From: Selaginella moellendorffii
Lineage: Eukaryota > Streptophyta > Lycopodiopsida > Selaginellales > Selaginellaceae
DNA length: 64,000 nucleotides
Assembly: GCF_000143415.4 (NCBI RefSeq)
Contig: NW_003314296.1
Coordinates: 124,001 to 188,000, forward strand
Direction: 5' to 3'
Shown here: positions 1-13,302 of the stretch, in pieces
Position numbering within the stretch: the first letter of the stretch is position 1
Layout: each line of letters starts with the position of its first letter
Position numbers and translations under genes: made by a program
The notes under the pieces: generated by a model
Seen by the model: the letters and a program-made list of their open reading frames with translations, nothing else
Told to the model about the DNA's origin: nothing
Databases searched by the model: none

Positions 1-1100
1 AACGGCTCACACCAGACTTCATCATTCTCTTCGTCGTAGAAGTACGTGGAAACCGCGATCATGATCAGGAGACCATGCATAGCAAGCGCTACTCTGTGCT
101 TCCTCAATTCTCTGCGAGTGTAATTATTCCCCTGGAGACATGGATCTCCCGATCTGCCAAATTGAGCTTTGAGCTCAATAATGCCTGCTACCGTCAGTTT
201 GGACTTTACCTTCAGAACATGTCGCCGAGATGGGAACTTGGTAGTTCTCTAACCAATCATTAATTTGTTGACAAGCCGCAGCATGCTGAGTAACGAATTC
301 TATGCTGTTCAGGCAGGCACTGAACCTGGAGACAAACTGGAGATCCTCCTACACAATTGACGCATTTTTTAGTTTGCCACCAGCTGCACGAACTCTTCCT
401 GGAGCAAGATCAGAGGAAAGGGAGGATCATGGCCATAAGGTCGGTAACACCTGTAGACAGGCCGGTCATCCTGATACTGGGTTGAAAAGCTCGTGCCTGC
501 TGGAGGTCTTCTAGTTTCTCTTGTGTTTTATCTTTCTCTGCTCTCAAGTTTGAGAGAGAGCCGCGCTTGACGTAAGTGTAGAGCGTGAAGGTAGACTTTG
601 ATACATCCTTGTTGCTGGTCACTGCAAGTCTTCAATACCAGAAACTTGTCCCAGGGACGAAGGCGTCCAAATGGCCCTAGAGTCCTGATGAGTAAACCAT
701 ATCAGGCTTTGTCTATGACGAACAAAATCTTGAGCTTTAGGCCCTTGAGATCTTCATTGGACTTTCCCACTAGTGGCGGCAACTCTTCCCCTTCGTCCCA
801 AACGTTGGATTCTTTTCCATGTAGCTCATTCTTTTCTTTTGAGACAGCTTATGTGGCTTGTGTTTCCGACTATTGATATTGTCCAAGCACTAGACTCCCG
901 ACCATACTATGCTAGATAAGCAATGGCCCGGAAGTGACAGCTCTGTCATAGAAGAATTGGCAATGGCGGAGGAAGGGGCCTCACACTTCGACATTTCCAC
1001 ACATTGTCTAAATCACTCACAGTTTGACGGGAATGCTTCCTTCAAAGTCAAATTTACAAGGGGCGTGCCCAGCCGTGGCTCACCACCATCCTCCTGCACA
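1..1100 (-). other. Interrupted coding-like stretch, unrecognised (possible decayed gene)
   Basis: Several minus-strand frames read like protein but are broken by stops and frame changes. A coiled-coil-like stretch ending near 410 contains LRAEKDKTQEKLEDLQQ. A segment near 340-130 reads EDLQFVSRFSACLNSIEF and then INDWLENYQVP. A segment near 240-1 contains KVKSKLTVAGIIELKAQ and runs off the window edge. About 620-780 there is another stretch (LKGLKLKILFVIDKA) followed directly by a stop. Some breaks could be short introns (a CTCCAG acceptor near 390), but no clean model joins them all. I do not recognise the family. It is either the 3' part of a multi-exon gene truncated by the window or a pseudogene. 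Confidence 0.3.
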
Positions 1101-3217
1101 TAAGGTCGCCTTTTCATTACAACTATTACTCAGAGATCAGTGCTTCTCATCTCTTCATTTGAATAGAATGTAAATGCATTACTGTACACTAAATAATGGC
1201 TAACTAACATCGTTGTCAAAATGTTTCCACTTTTTTTTCTTGATCAGAATGGAAGTTTTATTAGAATGGATAGCAAGATATTGAATATGTAAATCCTACA
1301 TATCTCAGTTCCTACTTGCAAAGTTCATAAAAACCTTGAAACTTGCGTGCTTTTTTGGTACAGATCTGCAAATCCAGCAAGAACCAAAACCTTGAAAATC
1401 TAACTGAGTTAATAAGCGTTTGACTTAAGCTCAACTCAACTTCTTGAAACAAATGCCCAACCAGGAAAGTGTTTTTATAACTAACATGGTATGGCAAACT
1501 GCAACTGGATCAAGACGAAGACATGATATTACAAAGTTCAATGATTCGATAGCAAATTATAGAACAACATGTTCTTTAGTTTGTGATATGTATAAGATTT
1601 GATATGACATTTACAAATGTGACGTTTTAAAAATGTTTTCCTAGTTTTCTCATTTTGGTCTAGTGCAGTCGTTGTTCTTGCTACACTTGAGAAGAGGAGG
1701 TGAGCTAGGTCTGGTGAGTGGTGCTTCTACTTGCTTTGTGAGTGGCACTTCTATTAGCTGTGAGTTTAGGTGAGTGGGTTGGTGTGAGAAGTGCTTCCAC
1801 TTGCTGTGGTTTATGCGTGAGTTTGTTCAAGCAGCAGTTCTTCTTGCAATTTAGTTTGCTCGCACTTTCTCTTACTAGTGCTTCCTATTGTTATCACTTC
1901 TACTGCACTTATAAGGATTTTTCATATTTCCATTCCTTTAATCTCATGTGTGGCTTTGATATCTCAAATGGCAGGGGTCCAAGATGGCATGAGAGCTCAT
2001 GCTATTAGTGGTAGTCACCCACGTTCACAAATGGCATGAGGCCTTATACTATCTTGGTCCCTTGCCATTTTGAGAATGAAATCACATAGGCTTCCTATCA
2101 TGCCTGCTATGGTGTGTATTTCAAGATGGCATGAGGCCTCATATTATCTTATATGATGTTAGGCTAAGGTTGTTCTGCAATTGCTATGCTTTTGTTTGAA
2201 TCGCATCAAGTGCATCTTCTAAAGCACAAGGCATCTCTAATAATTTCAACAATTAGATAAGGCATGTTTTCAAGCTACCACTGTCAATGTCATCACATAG
2301 ACATTTATGTATTTATCAGATGTTTTGGTCTTAACTCCCTTTCTAATATAGAATTGCCTTCAATTTATCAAGGATGGGAATCCAGTTGCAAACAAGACTC
2401 TTGTGTTCATGGATCAAAACTTCATTATGCACTGTTAAAGGCTTGAGGAAGGGAATGTTGTTATGTCAGTGGAGGCTGTCTTGGAGTGTAACCCTTATTC
2501 GAGGATGGCTGTCAAGCGTTGAGCGTCACTACGTGAGAGAAGAGCGCCAAGAGTAATTGTTGTACGAGAAATATAACCTAAAACCCTAATATATTGGAAA
2601 TCCAGACTCTTGAGATCTTCAAAAGTCACAAGTCATACCATATATTCCCGCCACTTTTAATGTTATGGATTGCACATCTTGTGCCACATTGAACATCCTT
2701 GAATTCAACCAGCTGGGACACACATAATCTAAAAACAATTATTAGAGAATGTATTAGAGAGATATAAGACCAGTAAGCTTTAAGATGCCATTTTCAAATA
2801 CCTACTCTGTGACAGAATAAAAGACAACTTGGCATCTTGGTGATCAAGTGGAAGAGCACCCTGGGATGAGTTTTGCTTTCTCTAGGGCATAACAGGTGGC
2901 TCTAGTTTTGCGATATGTTGCATGAGAGGTAGAGAATTCATGCTTCATGCTTTATGTTATTTCTCTTTGTACTTGTTAGTCCCCAAAGGACATTGGGAAT
3001 ATACATATATGTTACATCAGATATTTAATGCCCTCATGAACTTGAAATTAATTGTTGCCAACTGAAATATGCCCATTCAGTACAAAGACTAGCTTCAAGA
3101 TGCTATTATCAATCAAAACAAACGTTCCATATTGTCAAAGTTCCACGAGAACGAAATTCTCTTGTTTCTTTGAGAAAACTTCTACTAAAGATCTTTAATT
3201 TCTTCCTTTCCAGGGGG
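1101..3217. other. Intergenic, no supportable gene
   Basis: No reading frame here has convincing coding character. Around 1740-1880 there are loosely repeated GTGAGTGG-CTTCTA words. Near 1982, 2028 and 2112 there are three copies of a word close to GATGGCATGAG(G)CCT. A telo-box-like AAACCCTAA lies near 2581. Nothing else is identifiable. Confidence 0.5.
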
Positions 3218-3700
3218 CTAGCCTGTATCAACCAGCTTCCATGGCGAATGAAAAACTCCATGTCTACTCCCAGTACGCCATAGGAGATCTGGCAACGAGG
3301 TGCAATACTCACGGAACTTGTCCAGGATCTTGCGCCAGCAGCTCCTGATGTAGATGTGATCCATGCACATAGGCAAGAAATGGTCTAGCGTTCGCACAAG
3401 GAACGTCCAGAGTTCCCTCGGTAATAAAATGATTTTGGAGATTGAGAGATCGCGCTCGCCGAAGCCCCACCACGCCTCCTACACTTTGCTTTGTCATGGA
3501 AGCAGCTCAAACTCCAAAAGAGTTTCTCGCGCTGGATCGTCATGTTGCCCGGCACTCGATACATGGATTCGTAGACCAAACTCTCGGAGTATGCCCCTCC
3601 GGTTTTGGTCTCCACATTCTTCCAGCAACTATCCGGAGCTGGAGCTGGAGCTGGAGACGGTGTAATGTCGCTAGCTGCGTAGCGACTATCAATACCACAA
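3218..3700 (-). CDS. Putative protein segment, unrecognised
   Basis: Two coding-like blocks lie just downstream of the Nudix gene on the same strand. The upper block (about 3690-3510) starts with a run of alternating Ser/Ala-Pro and reads DSCWKNVETKTGGAYSESL. The lower block (about 3483-3218) has a different phase, starts after a possible AG acceptor, contains WWGFGERDL and DHIYIRSCWRKILDKF, and ends at a TAG at 3218-3220. The two probably belong to one spliced message, but the apparent intron (about 34 bp) is unusually short and the phases do not join cleanly, so a frameshifted remnant is also possible. It may be an independent gene or a 3' relic. I do not recognise the family. Confidence 0.35.
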
Positions 3701-3935
3701 GTAAAGAGAGACAAACTTGTGACGTGCCATGGCCTCTGATGGATTGGAAGAGAGATTTTTATAACGAAGTAGCGATAGAAACTTTGCGAGGGAAGCCCCG
3801 ACTGCGCAGAATTTCCAAAGCAATGCCTTGCTGTGATCTCTAAGACTTCGAAAGTGCCTGGCCTGATAAACAGTACTTCGTAGTGACGACCAAAAGAAAG
3901 GACAGACTTTTGCGTACCTGCTACTGCAGCGTCTT

Positions 3936-5374
<1,439 letters not shown>

Positions 5375-5553
5375 TGCCCCTGTTTGAATGAACCGATGAT
5401 AAACCCTAAAAGAAGACGTACATAACAAAGTATATTCTCTTTCGTACAGATACTTGTTGATGCTAAATATTTCTAGGGCTCAAGCGAGCATCACAATGCG
5501 CTGATATTCCAGCGCCTTCTCTTCGTCTTTCCCATCGATCGAGCTCCAGTGTG

Positions 5554-8500
5554 ATGCTATCTCGCGCCGTGCTGCGAAGGCGTGGAGCAGGAGGATTCAA
5601 GGCAATGGAGCTCGCATCAGTGCTCAACGTCGGCAATCGCTGCTCGCCAGGGATTCTCAGGCGCTTCCCTCATCACAGGAATCAGCTCGCTTGCTTCAGC
5701 CGCGTCTCGCGTCGAGCTCCATCGCCGGGCGACGCATTTGGAGCGTCTCTCTCCGTGTCGAGGAGGAAGCTTTGCAACGCTCCCCAAGCCGCGGTCGCTG
5801 CTCCAGCGCCGAAGATTGGTAAGAAATCCTCGTAATATCGATGAGAGTGATTGGATGGGATTGAATTGAATCGCTCGTTCTTCCAGGAGCCAATCCGGAC
5901 GTTGTCAAGGAGCTGGGATTTGAGGAAGTGAGGGAAGAGTTTATTTCCGAGTACAAATCTACTGCTGTGCTCTATCGACACAAGAAGACTGGGGCGGAGG
6001 TCATGTCGGTCGTGAACGAGGACGAGAACAAGGTCTTTGGAATCGTGTTTAGAACACCACCGTAAGCAATATATGAGTTTCATCCTGCTCACCCTCATTT
6101 CTTTGCCTTTGTTTTTTTGGTTTCTATGTGCAGCAAAGACTCCAAAGGAATTCCACACATTCTCGAGCACAGCGTTCTTTGTGGCTCCAGAAAATATCCT
6201 CTCAAAGAGCCATTTGTTGAGCTGCTCAAGGGAAGCTTGCATACGTTTCTGAATGCGTTCACGTATCCCGACCGGACTTGCTACCCTGTGGCTTCCACAA
6301 ACTTAAAGGTTAGTGATTGATTTTCCAGGTATTTGTTGATGGATCGAGTTTTCCACTTCCTTGCAGGATTTTTACAACCTAGTGGATGTTTATTTGGACG
6401 CTGTTTTTCATCCTCGTTGCGTAAGCGACCCGCAAATCTTTCAACAGGAAGGTTGGCATTACGAAGTTAACGATTTGTCTGAAGACCTCACATACAAAGG
6501 CAAGTTATTTGTCACTTCGAAGCTCCTTGTTGACTGGTGTCTATGGTGTTACACGCAGGTGTTGTGTTCAACGAAATGAAAGGTGTTTATTCGCAACCAG
6601 ATAGTGTTCTCGGCCGAATTTGCCAGCAGGTATGAGCCGCTTTTTAAGTTTGATATTTTTAAAAATTCATTCTTTCATTTTCTTTCATTGAAGGAATTAT
6701 TTCCTAATAATGCGTATAATGTGGACAGTGGTGGGGATCCATCTGTGATTCCTGATCTAACGTTTGAAGAGTTTCAGGTATTCTCGCTCTCTCTCATGAT
6801 TGTTATGTGACGAATTTACAATGATTAACAGGAGTTCCATAGAAAGTTCTATCATCCCAGTAATGCGAGGATATGGTTTTATGGGGACGATGATCCAACT
6901 GAACGACTTCGAATCGTGAATGGTCAGTGTGTTAAGTTTATGGTTCGTGCATTTACTGATCCGTGTGAGGAGCAGCCTATCTATCTAATTTTGAAGCCAA
7001 CAACTCAGCAGCAGAATCCGAAGTTAAACCTCAAAGTCTTCTCTCTGAGCCAAAGAAGATTAAAGAGAAATATGCAGTAGGAGAGGAGACTGACACGTCC
7101 AAAAAGCATATGGTCTCTATGAACTGGCTTCTTTCAGACAAGCCATTGGATCTGGAAACTGAGCTAGCTCTCGGCTTTCTAGATCATCTAATGCTAGGGA
7201 CGCCAGCAGCACCTCTAAGAAAGACGTTGCTTGAAAGTCACCTGGGAGAGGCTCTTACTTCAAGCGGAGTAGAAGATGACCTCCTTCAACCGCAATTTAG
7301 TATCGGCATGAAAGGCGTCGCCGAAAGTGATATCCCAGCAGTTGAGGAATTGATCGTATCTACATTACAAAAGCTAGCTGATGAAGGTTTCACGTCTGAA
7401 GCTGTCGAGGCTTCTATGAACACAATCGAGTTTGCACTAAGAGAGAACAACACTGGATCGTTCCCACGCGGACTATCTCTCATGCTGAGGTCGATGGTGA
7501 GTATTTTAGACATTTTGGTATTTAATGCATGCTCTTCTGACACTTCTTACAGGGTAACTGGCTGTATGGTCGTGATCCATTTGAACCTTTGAGATTCGCC
7601 AAGCCATTAGAAGATTTGAAGGCCAAGATAGCGACGGAGGGTGCTAAGGCAGTTTTCTCACCACTTATACAGAACTTCCTTCTTAGCAACAAGCATCTTG
7701 TGACTGTTGAGCTCCAGGTACGGTCTTACATGAAAAAGGTCCTTCGTACTGATTTGGAAGTGGTGTTGCTCAGCCGGATGCTGAAAAATCAGCAGAAATT
7801 GAAGCCTTGGAGAAGGAAAGACTGGCGAAGGTGAAAGCAAGCCTGGCAAAACAAGAGCTTGAGGAACTTGCTCGAGCAACCGAGGAGCTAAAGAAGCGCC
7901 AAGAAACGCCTGATCCTCCTGAGGCATTAAAAGCAGTACCATCTCTGTCACTGTCTGATATTCCAAAAGAGCCTATTCACGTTCCAATTGCTGTAAGTTC
8001 AATAATTAGCGTTCCTCATTGTCTAATGCCTGATTGATCAGATCGGTGAAATGCACGGCGCGACTATGTTACGTCATGATATCTTTACCAATGATGTCTT
8101 ATATGCAGAAGTTGCTTTTGAGCTGCGCACTGTTCCTTCTGAGCTTTTGCCCCTGGTTCCGCTTTTCTGGTCAGTACTACTTCTGTTCCTCTTATCGACG
8201 ATATTTAGTGGGCCGTTTAAATGTCCAGCCAATCTTTGCTCGAGATGGGAACAAAAGATATGGATTTTGTGTCGCTAAACCTGCTTATTGGTCGAAAGAC
8301 AGGAGGCATTTCTGTCTATCCTTCGACGTCCTCGGTTCGCGGGAAAAAAGAACCATCAAGCAAAATGATTATTCGTGGTAAAGCCATGGCTTCACAGGCG
8401 CAAGATCTCTTTAGTCTGGTATGTATTTTAGCATTCGTGGGCACTACTCTTACATGTCATGTATGTGATCAGATGCGAACAATCCTTCAAGACGTACAAT

Positions 8501-9809
8501 TTACTGACAAGGAACGATTTAAGCAGTTTGTGTCCCAGAGCAAGTCAGGCATGGAGGTAAAGTTGCCGGCACCATTTATCTCGCTGACAATTATCATAAA
8601 ACATTACAGAGCCGCCTTAGAGGTGCTGGCCACAGAATTGTGGCGTCACGGCTGGACGCAATGCTGAACATTCCTGGCGCTGTTGGAGAGAAAATGGGTG
8701 GTCTCAGGTACTTATAACTCCGCTTTAATTATCCTCTAAGTACCGTCTGTACAGTTATCTAGACTATCTGCGCGAATTAGAGAAGCAAGTGGACACCGAC
8801 TGGCCCGCAGTGCAACAGAATCTGGAAAGAATTCGGACGAGTTTTCTGTCTCGGAAAGGGGCCATCGTGAACTTGACAGCAGATGAGAAGAATTTGACCA
8901 AAGCAGACAGTTTTGTCAGTTCTCTACTCGAAGCCCTGCCTGAAACCGAGCCAGTTGTTTGCACGTGGAATGGTATTCTTCAACCATGCAATGAAGGCAT
9001 TATAGTTCCCACACAGGTAAGAGGAGAATCTCTCGTTCCCTTTTGTAACTTGGGCTTTTTTTCCCCCACAGGTGAACTACGTTGGTAAAGCAGCAAATTT
9101 GTACGATACAGGATATGAGCTCGATGGAAGCGCGTATGTTATTTCCAAGTACATTGGCAACACGTGGCTGTGGGATCGAGTGCGTGTGAGTGGTGGCGCT
9201 TACGGAGGCTTCTGCGACTTCGATTCTCATTCGGGTAATTCACCATCTAGTAGTTTCTCACAGTCACATTTCTGTCTCTCTCAGGCGTATTTACATACTT
9301 GTCCTACCGAGACCCGAATCTGGCAAAGACCATCGACAACTACGACTTAACCGTCCAGTTCCTGAGAGAGCTTGAACTGGACGATGACGCGCTCACCAAA
9401 GCTATCATTGGCACCATTGGAGATGTTGATTCGTATCAGCTTCCAGATGCAAAGGGTTACTCGAGGTACGCTGCACAAATCTACATTCCTTTTGGCATTT
9501 CCTTACCTCCTCTCGTCCATTCCAGTATGCTCCGCTACATTCTAGGAATCACAGAGGAAGAACGCAAGCTGCGAAGGGAGCAAATCCTATCAACAAGGTG
9601 CGTTGTCACTCTAATCACCACTGCTTTGATAGATCTTTACTCTTCCTCGCGTTTGTGCTGGCAGCCTCAGAGACTTCAAAGCGTTCGCGGACGTGCTTGA
9701 GCACGTCAAAGAGAAGGGCATTGTCGCGGCTGTAGCGTCCGCCGAGGACGTGGAATCCGCGAACAAGGAGCGGCCAGGCCTACTCCAGCCGAAGAAAGTC
9801 AGCCTGTAA
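5554..9809 (+). CDS. PREP: Presequence protease PreP (M16C zinc metalloprotease), organellar
   Basis: PreP degrades cleaved targeting peptides and other unstructured peptides inside mitochondria and chloroplasts. The ATG at 5554 opens a Ser/Arg/Ala-rich transit peptide of about 85 residues (MLSRAVLRRRG). Exon 1 ends at 5818 and exon 2 starts at 5887 (GANPDVVKELGFEEV). The inverted zinc site HILEH is at 6156-6170, and NEMKGVYSQP farther on supplies the third ligand region. Then come SGGDPSVIPDLTFEEF, the charged hinge coiled coil (about 7790-7930, many Glu/Lys/Ala) and the C-terminal half, with YVGKAANLYDTGYEL and RVSGGAYGGFCDFDSHSG. The stop is at 9807-9809. There are many short introns and no disrupting mutation was seen. 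A heavily deleted copy lies at 10688-11640. Confidence 0.95.
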
Positions 9810-10186
9810 ACAAACAAGACACGCACACACACACACGCACACCAGTTTTGTTATAAGAAAGGAATAAAGAGCGAATATCCTGGTCAACGGTTTAGGGTTT
9901 TTGTCGCTCTAAACATCCGAAACAAGAGTGTTCGTCCGTTGTGGATTCATCCTGGGCCAGCTCCACACTGCAGTCGAGCAGTAAAGCAAGAACTCTAAGA
10001 TCTTAGAAACTTGCTGACTTTGTTCTCGATGATCCCAGGTGCAACGAGACAAGTAAATTATACAAAAACTAAACTTTGATTTGCCAGGAGCTGCCACGCC
10101 GCTAGATTTTGACGGCTCTTTCAAAGCTTGTGACTAGATAATAGCGGCTCCCTTCTCGCACAAACTTTCAAAGCCTTACCACGTGC
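9810..10186. other. Intergenic spacer after PreP
   Basis: No gene is visible. A CA-rich patch near 9822-9842 and a telo-box (TTTAGGGTTT) near 9891 lie in the PreP 3' flank. The telo-box area resembles the flank of the decayed PreP copy at 11609-11655, which supports duplication of the whole unit. Confidence 0.5.
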
Positions 10187-10687
10187 ATGTCCCATAAACT
10201 AGAAATTGAACGCGCACCACCCGTCGCACGCCATAACATACACATACGTTACGTATTAAGATACCCACAGGGGAATGTTGGCGGCAGCGGGGCGTATTTA
10301 CTATCGTCTCATGTAAAAATGGTAAGACCGCAATTCTTCATTCCCGAGCTCCTCCTCTCTTTTCTTTCGGCTGTCGATCGATCCATCGAATGAGGCGGCG
10401 GCGCGAGCAGCAGGATATCAGCGAGTCTGATCACGATTTCGAAAGGCATCAGTTGAAGGTTCTGTACCTAGAACACACAAGATACAATCCTTCTTCTAAA
10501 AAGGAAGAGGGCTGTCGAAGAAGGAGGAGGGATATGCCTTCGCAAGCAAGGCATATTCACTCTTCTGTCGATCGCAATCTGGATCTGGAAGACCAGCCCT
10601 GGAAGAATTTCTACTCTTCCAGTTGAATGAGTTGTGTGCCGAAAAATAAAAAAGTGTTTTGAGGTATGATATCTTTCCTTTTCTCAG
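10187..10687 (+). pseudogene. Truncated WOX homeobox pseudogene (copy of 13303-14590)
   Basis: The 5' flank (AGGGGAATGTTGGCGGCAGC, 10270-10290) matches the flank of the intact WOX gene near 13036. The start region at 10390 (MRRRREQQD) matches MRRCEQQAAS of the intact gene. The frame then jumps directly to the intron-3 hairpin region (10520-10565) and to the terminal exon, where DLEDQPW parallels NLEDPPW. The homeodomain exon is completely deleted, so no DNA-binding product is possible. The 3' flank ending TATGATATC...TTTTCTCAG also matches. The next base begins a decayed PreP copy. Confidence 0.85.
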
Positions 10688-11640
10688 GGTAAGAGCTGGC
10701 ACGTCCAGAAAGCCTATGGTGTCTATGAACTGGCTTCTTCAGTCAAGGATCTGGAGACAGTGTGTTAGCTCTCGGCTCGATCGATCGTCTAATGCTAGGG
10801 ACGGCACCTCACAGGATTCATTTTCTCTTACCGACGATAGATATTCAAATGGGCCATTTGAATGTCCATTGCTAGTAACAAAAGACTTGTGTCGCTAAAC
10901 CTAAATTCGGTTCGCGGGTAAAGCCCAAGATCTCTTTACTAGTAGCAGTTATAGGCAATACTCATGTATGTGATCAGATGCGAACGAACACAAGGAACGA
11001 TTTAAGCGAATTATCATAAAAGCATTACAGAGCATGCGCGTCACGGCTGGAACCCATGAACGTTCCTGGCGCTGTTGTGTCGGTTTGTACAGATCTGTGA
11101 GTGGTGGCGAACGGAGGCTTCCGGAAAATGGAAGTGAATTCGTCTGAGAACAACGTTTGTCGATGGGAGCTCGAGCTAGCAGTTGGACTTGCGACGTCTC
11201 TGCTAAAGCTCGAGACACCGCGTTTAGCAGTTTCTCACGGTCTCTCTTTCACTCCCCGAATCTGGTAAGACCCTCGACAACAAGTCCAGTTCATGAGAGA
11301 GCTTGAACTGGACGGTACCAAAGCCATCATTAGCACCATTGGAGATGTTGATTTTGTCAGTGCGCCCTCTTTCGTCCATTCCAGTACATTCTCCGCCTGC
11401 TACGTGCTAGGAATCACAGAGGAAGAACGCAAGCTGTTCAAGGGATCTATCGCGTATCACTGACCTATACTCTTCCTCGCGAGTTTTCAAAGCGTTCGCG
11501 GACATTTGGAGCACGTCAAAGAGAAAGGCGTTGTTTTGCGACTGTGGCGTCCGCGACGACGTGGAATCATTGTGGACTTTGAGATGGATGGCTACACAGT
11601 TCCATAAGAGAGAGGAATAATCAATAAAATACACAGTTTA
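10688..11640 (+). pseudogene. Piecemeal-deleted PreP pseudogene (copy of 5554-9809)
   Basis: Short blocks match PreP in order, separated by deletions. TATGGT-TCTATGAACTGGCTTCTT at about 10710 corresponds to parent 7110. GACGATA...GGGCC-TTTAAATGTCC at about 10830 corresponds to 8200. TGTCGCTAAACCT at 10893 corresponds to 8270. ATGTATGTGATCAGATGCGAAC at about 10965 corresponds to 8460. GCGTCACGGCTGG near 11040 corresponds to 8643, GTGAGTGGTGGCG near 11100 to 9187, and GAGAGCTTGAACTGGACG near 11300 to 9365. The 3' end matches up to the telo-box flank. No long frame survives. Parental introns are retained, so this is a DNA-level duplicate, not a retrocopy. Confidence 0.9.
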
Positions 11641-11919
11641 GGGTTTATCCCAGAAAGGTTTTTTTTTCCCACTGTAGTTTGTGAAAACTCTTTAATCAGG
11701 GGGTCTCTTATAAAATCTGGTCAGCGCATTGACAGGCAGGCATGTGATCAAAAGCGTAAGTTGGTGCGGCCGGGTTTGACTTTTTGCAACTTCGTGCATG
11801 TTAGGAACCACTTCGACGATGTGCGCGTAGAATTCTGGTCGTTAAAATAGTATTATTTTATATCACACATTGATTTAACGTCGGCCCGGTGACCATTCGC
11901 TCAGGCTGCGCTTGGATCC

Positions 11920-12384
11920 ATGGGCAAGTTCCGCTCCGCGTTGCTGCTCCTCTCTTTGATTACAACTGCGGGCTTGGTGTTACAGAGCTGCGAATCCAGA
12001 TTCCTGGAGAATGATCACGGGGGACTTGCTTTTAAAGGTACTAAAACCATTCTAAGCATGAAATATCCATCGTTGATCTTTATAGAGCTGGAAGATGTGA
12101 TCTTTTCAAATGACGAGACGAGCTCTTTGCCATCACAGAAATTCGAAGAGCAGGAGGTGAGTTTGTCTCCATTTCAAAGCTCTAAGATAGAGGCGAGTTT
12201 CCAAGCATGAGTATTTTTTAACACGAATAATCCCTAGAATCTGTCTAGTATTCCGTTCGAGAGCGGATGTGAGCCATTCGACGCAAGCCCAATCTGCAGG
12301 CGTCGAGGCCTTTCAGAACAGGATGACGATTACACGCTGCCTGCCGCAAATGTTCGTGACGAGGCCGCACTGAGCCCAACATAG
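11920..12384 (+). CDS. Small secreted peptide precursor with PSY-like sulfated-tyrosine motif
   Basis: Three exons (11920-12037, 12086-12156, 12238-12384) join in frame into 111 residues. Residues 1-24 are a classic signal peptide (MGKFRSALLLLSLITTAGL, then VLQSC). The middle is acidic (ELEDVIFSNDETSS). The last exon has two Cys eight residues apart (GCEPFDASPIC), a basic stretch RRRG and an acidic run ending in DY, then TLPAANVR and the stop. The order D-Y-x-x-P-x-A-N-x-[K/R] matches the core of plant PSY peptides, where the acidic-flanked Tyr is sulfated. After that the usual H-x-P is absent. Hormone identity is inferred from this motif plus the secreted-precursor layout. All three splice junctions are GT-AG. 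The gene lies between the two halves of the PreP-WOX duplication. Confidence 0.65.
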
Positions 12385-13302
12385 GATGAAATAAAAGAGA
12401 GAGATTGGGAGTGAGAGTAAAACAAAAGAGAGAACAGTAGTTTTTTCTTCTGGTTCGAATCCGATTGGCATCTTTTTTCTTAGCATAATTTTGTTTGGGT
12501 GGTGGTTCTATCTGCTCCTGCAGGTTTCATGTGATCCTTAAATTCCAATGCATTTCTCAAGAAAGCTTGAAGCCCCAGATTCATGATAGACAAGGAAGCC
12601 ACATCTAATGCTCTCTAGATACTGCTCTTGAAAATCTCATCACACCCAATCACGCTTCAGTGCCCCCCTGCAACAATGCAAGGCTGCAGCTGCTGCTAGC
12701 ATCTCAAATCCCAATCCAAATCTTTCTCAACATTGGAGAAGAGGAAAACAATATAAAAACAAGAAGAATTTCAGAAGAAGAAGAAGAAGAAGAACGCAGA
12801 TGATTTTCTTGTATAGAAAAGAAAAAGATTTGAGACGAAGAGATTGTGATTAATTAACATTAAGGTAGCATGCTAATGCTGCGTGAATTTTAAAGTTGTG
12901 ACGTTGCTTGATTATCTTAACCCTCCGAAGGTTGTCGTTGACGGTTTTTACTCGGCACGCAAAAGTACAGAAAAACTTACCAAATACATACCGGCTGGGA
13001 GAGAATTTCTCTGGATACGTATTAAACTACGCACAAGGGAATGTAGGCCGCAGCGCGGGCAGTAAGTATTGATTTGTGGGAAGGTATTTACTGGCGTCAC
13101 AAAGTAAGTAAAAATGGTAAGTGCGAAGGAATATACCTGACGCAGTGATTACGTCGTCAACCCCAAAGATCAGGTGGAAACACAACACGACCCGGCGCTC
13201 TCTTCTTTTCTCCTCCATATCTCCAGCTCCCTGTGCGAGCAACTCGATCCCTCCTCTCTTTTCTTTCGGTTGTTCTTCACTAGATCGATCGACCCCGGAA
13301 GA
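12385..13302. other. Intergenic region, 5' side of WOX
   Basis: No coding frame stands out. A GAA-rich run (12770-12795) and a TTAATTAA at 12850 are present. From about 13030 the sequence matches the flank of the WOX pseudogene (near 10265), marking the duplicated promoter area of the WOX gene. Confidence 0.45.
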
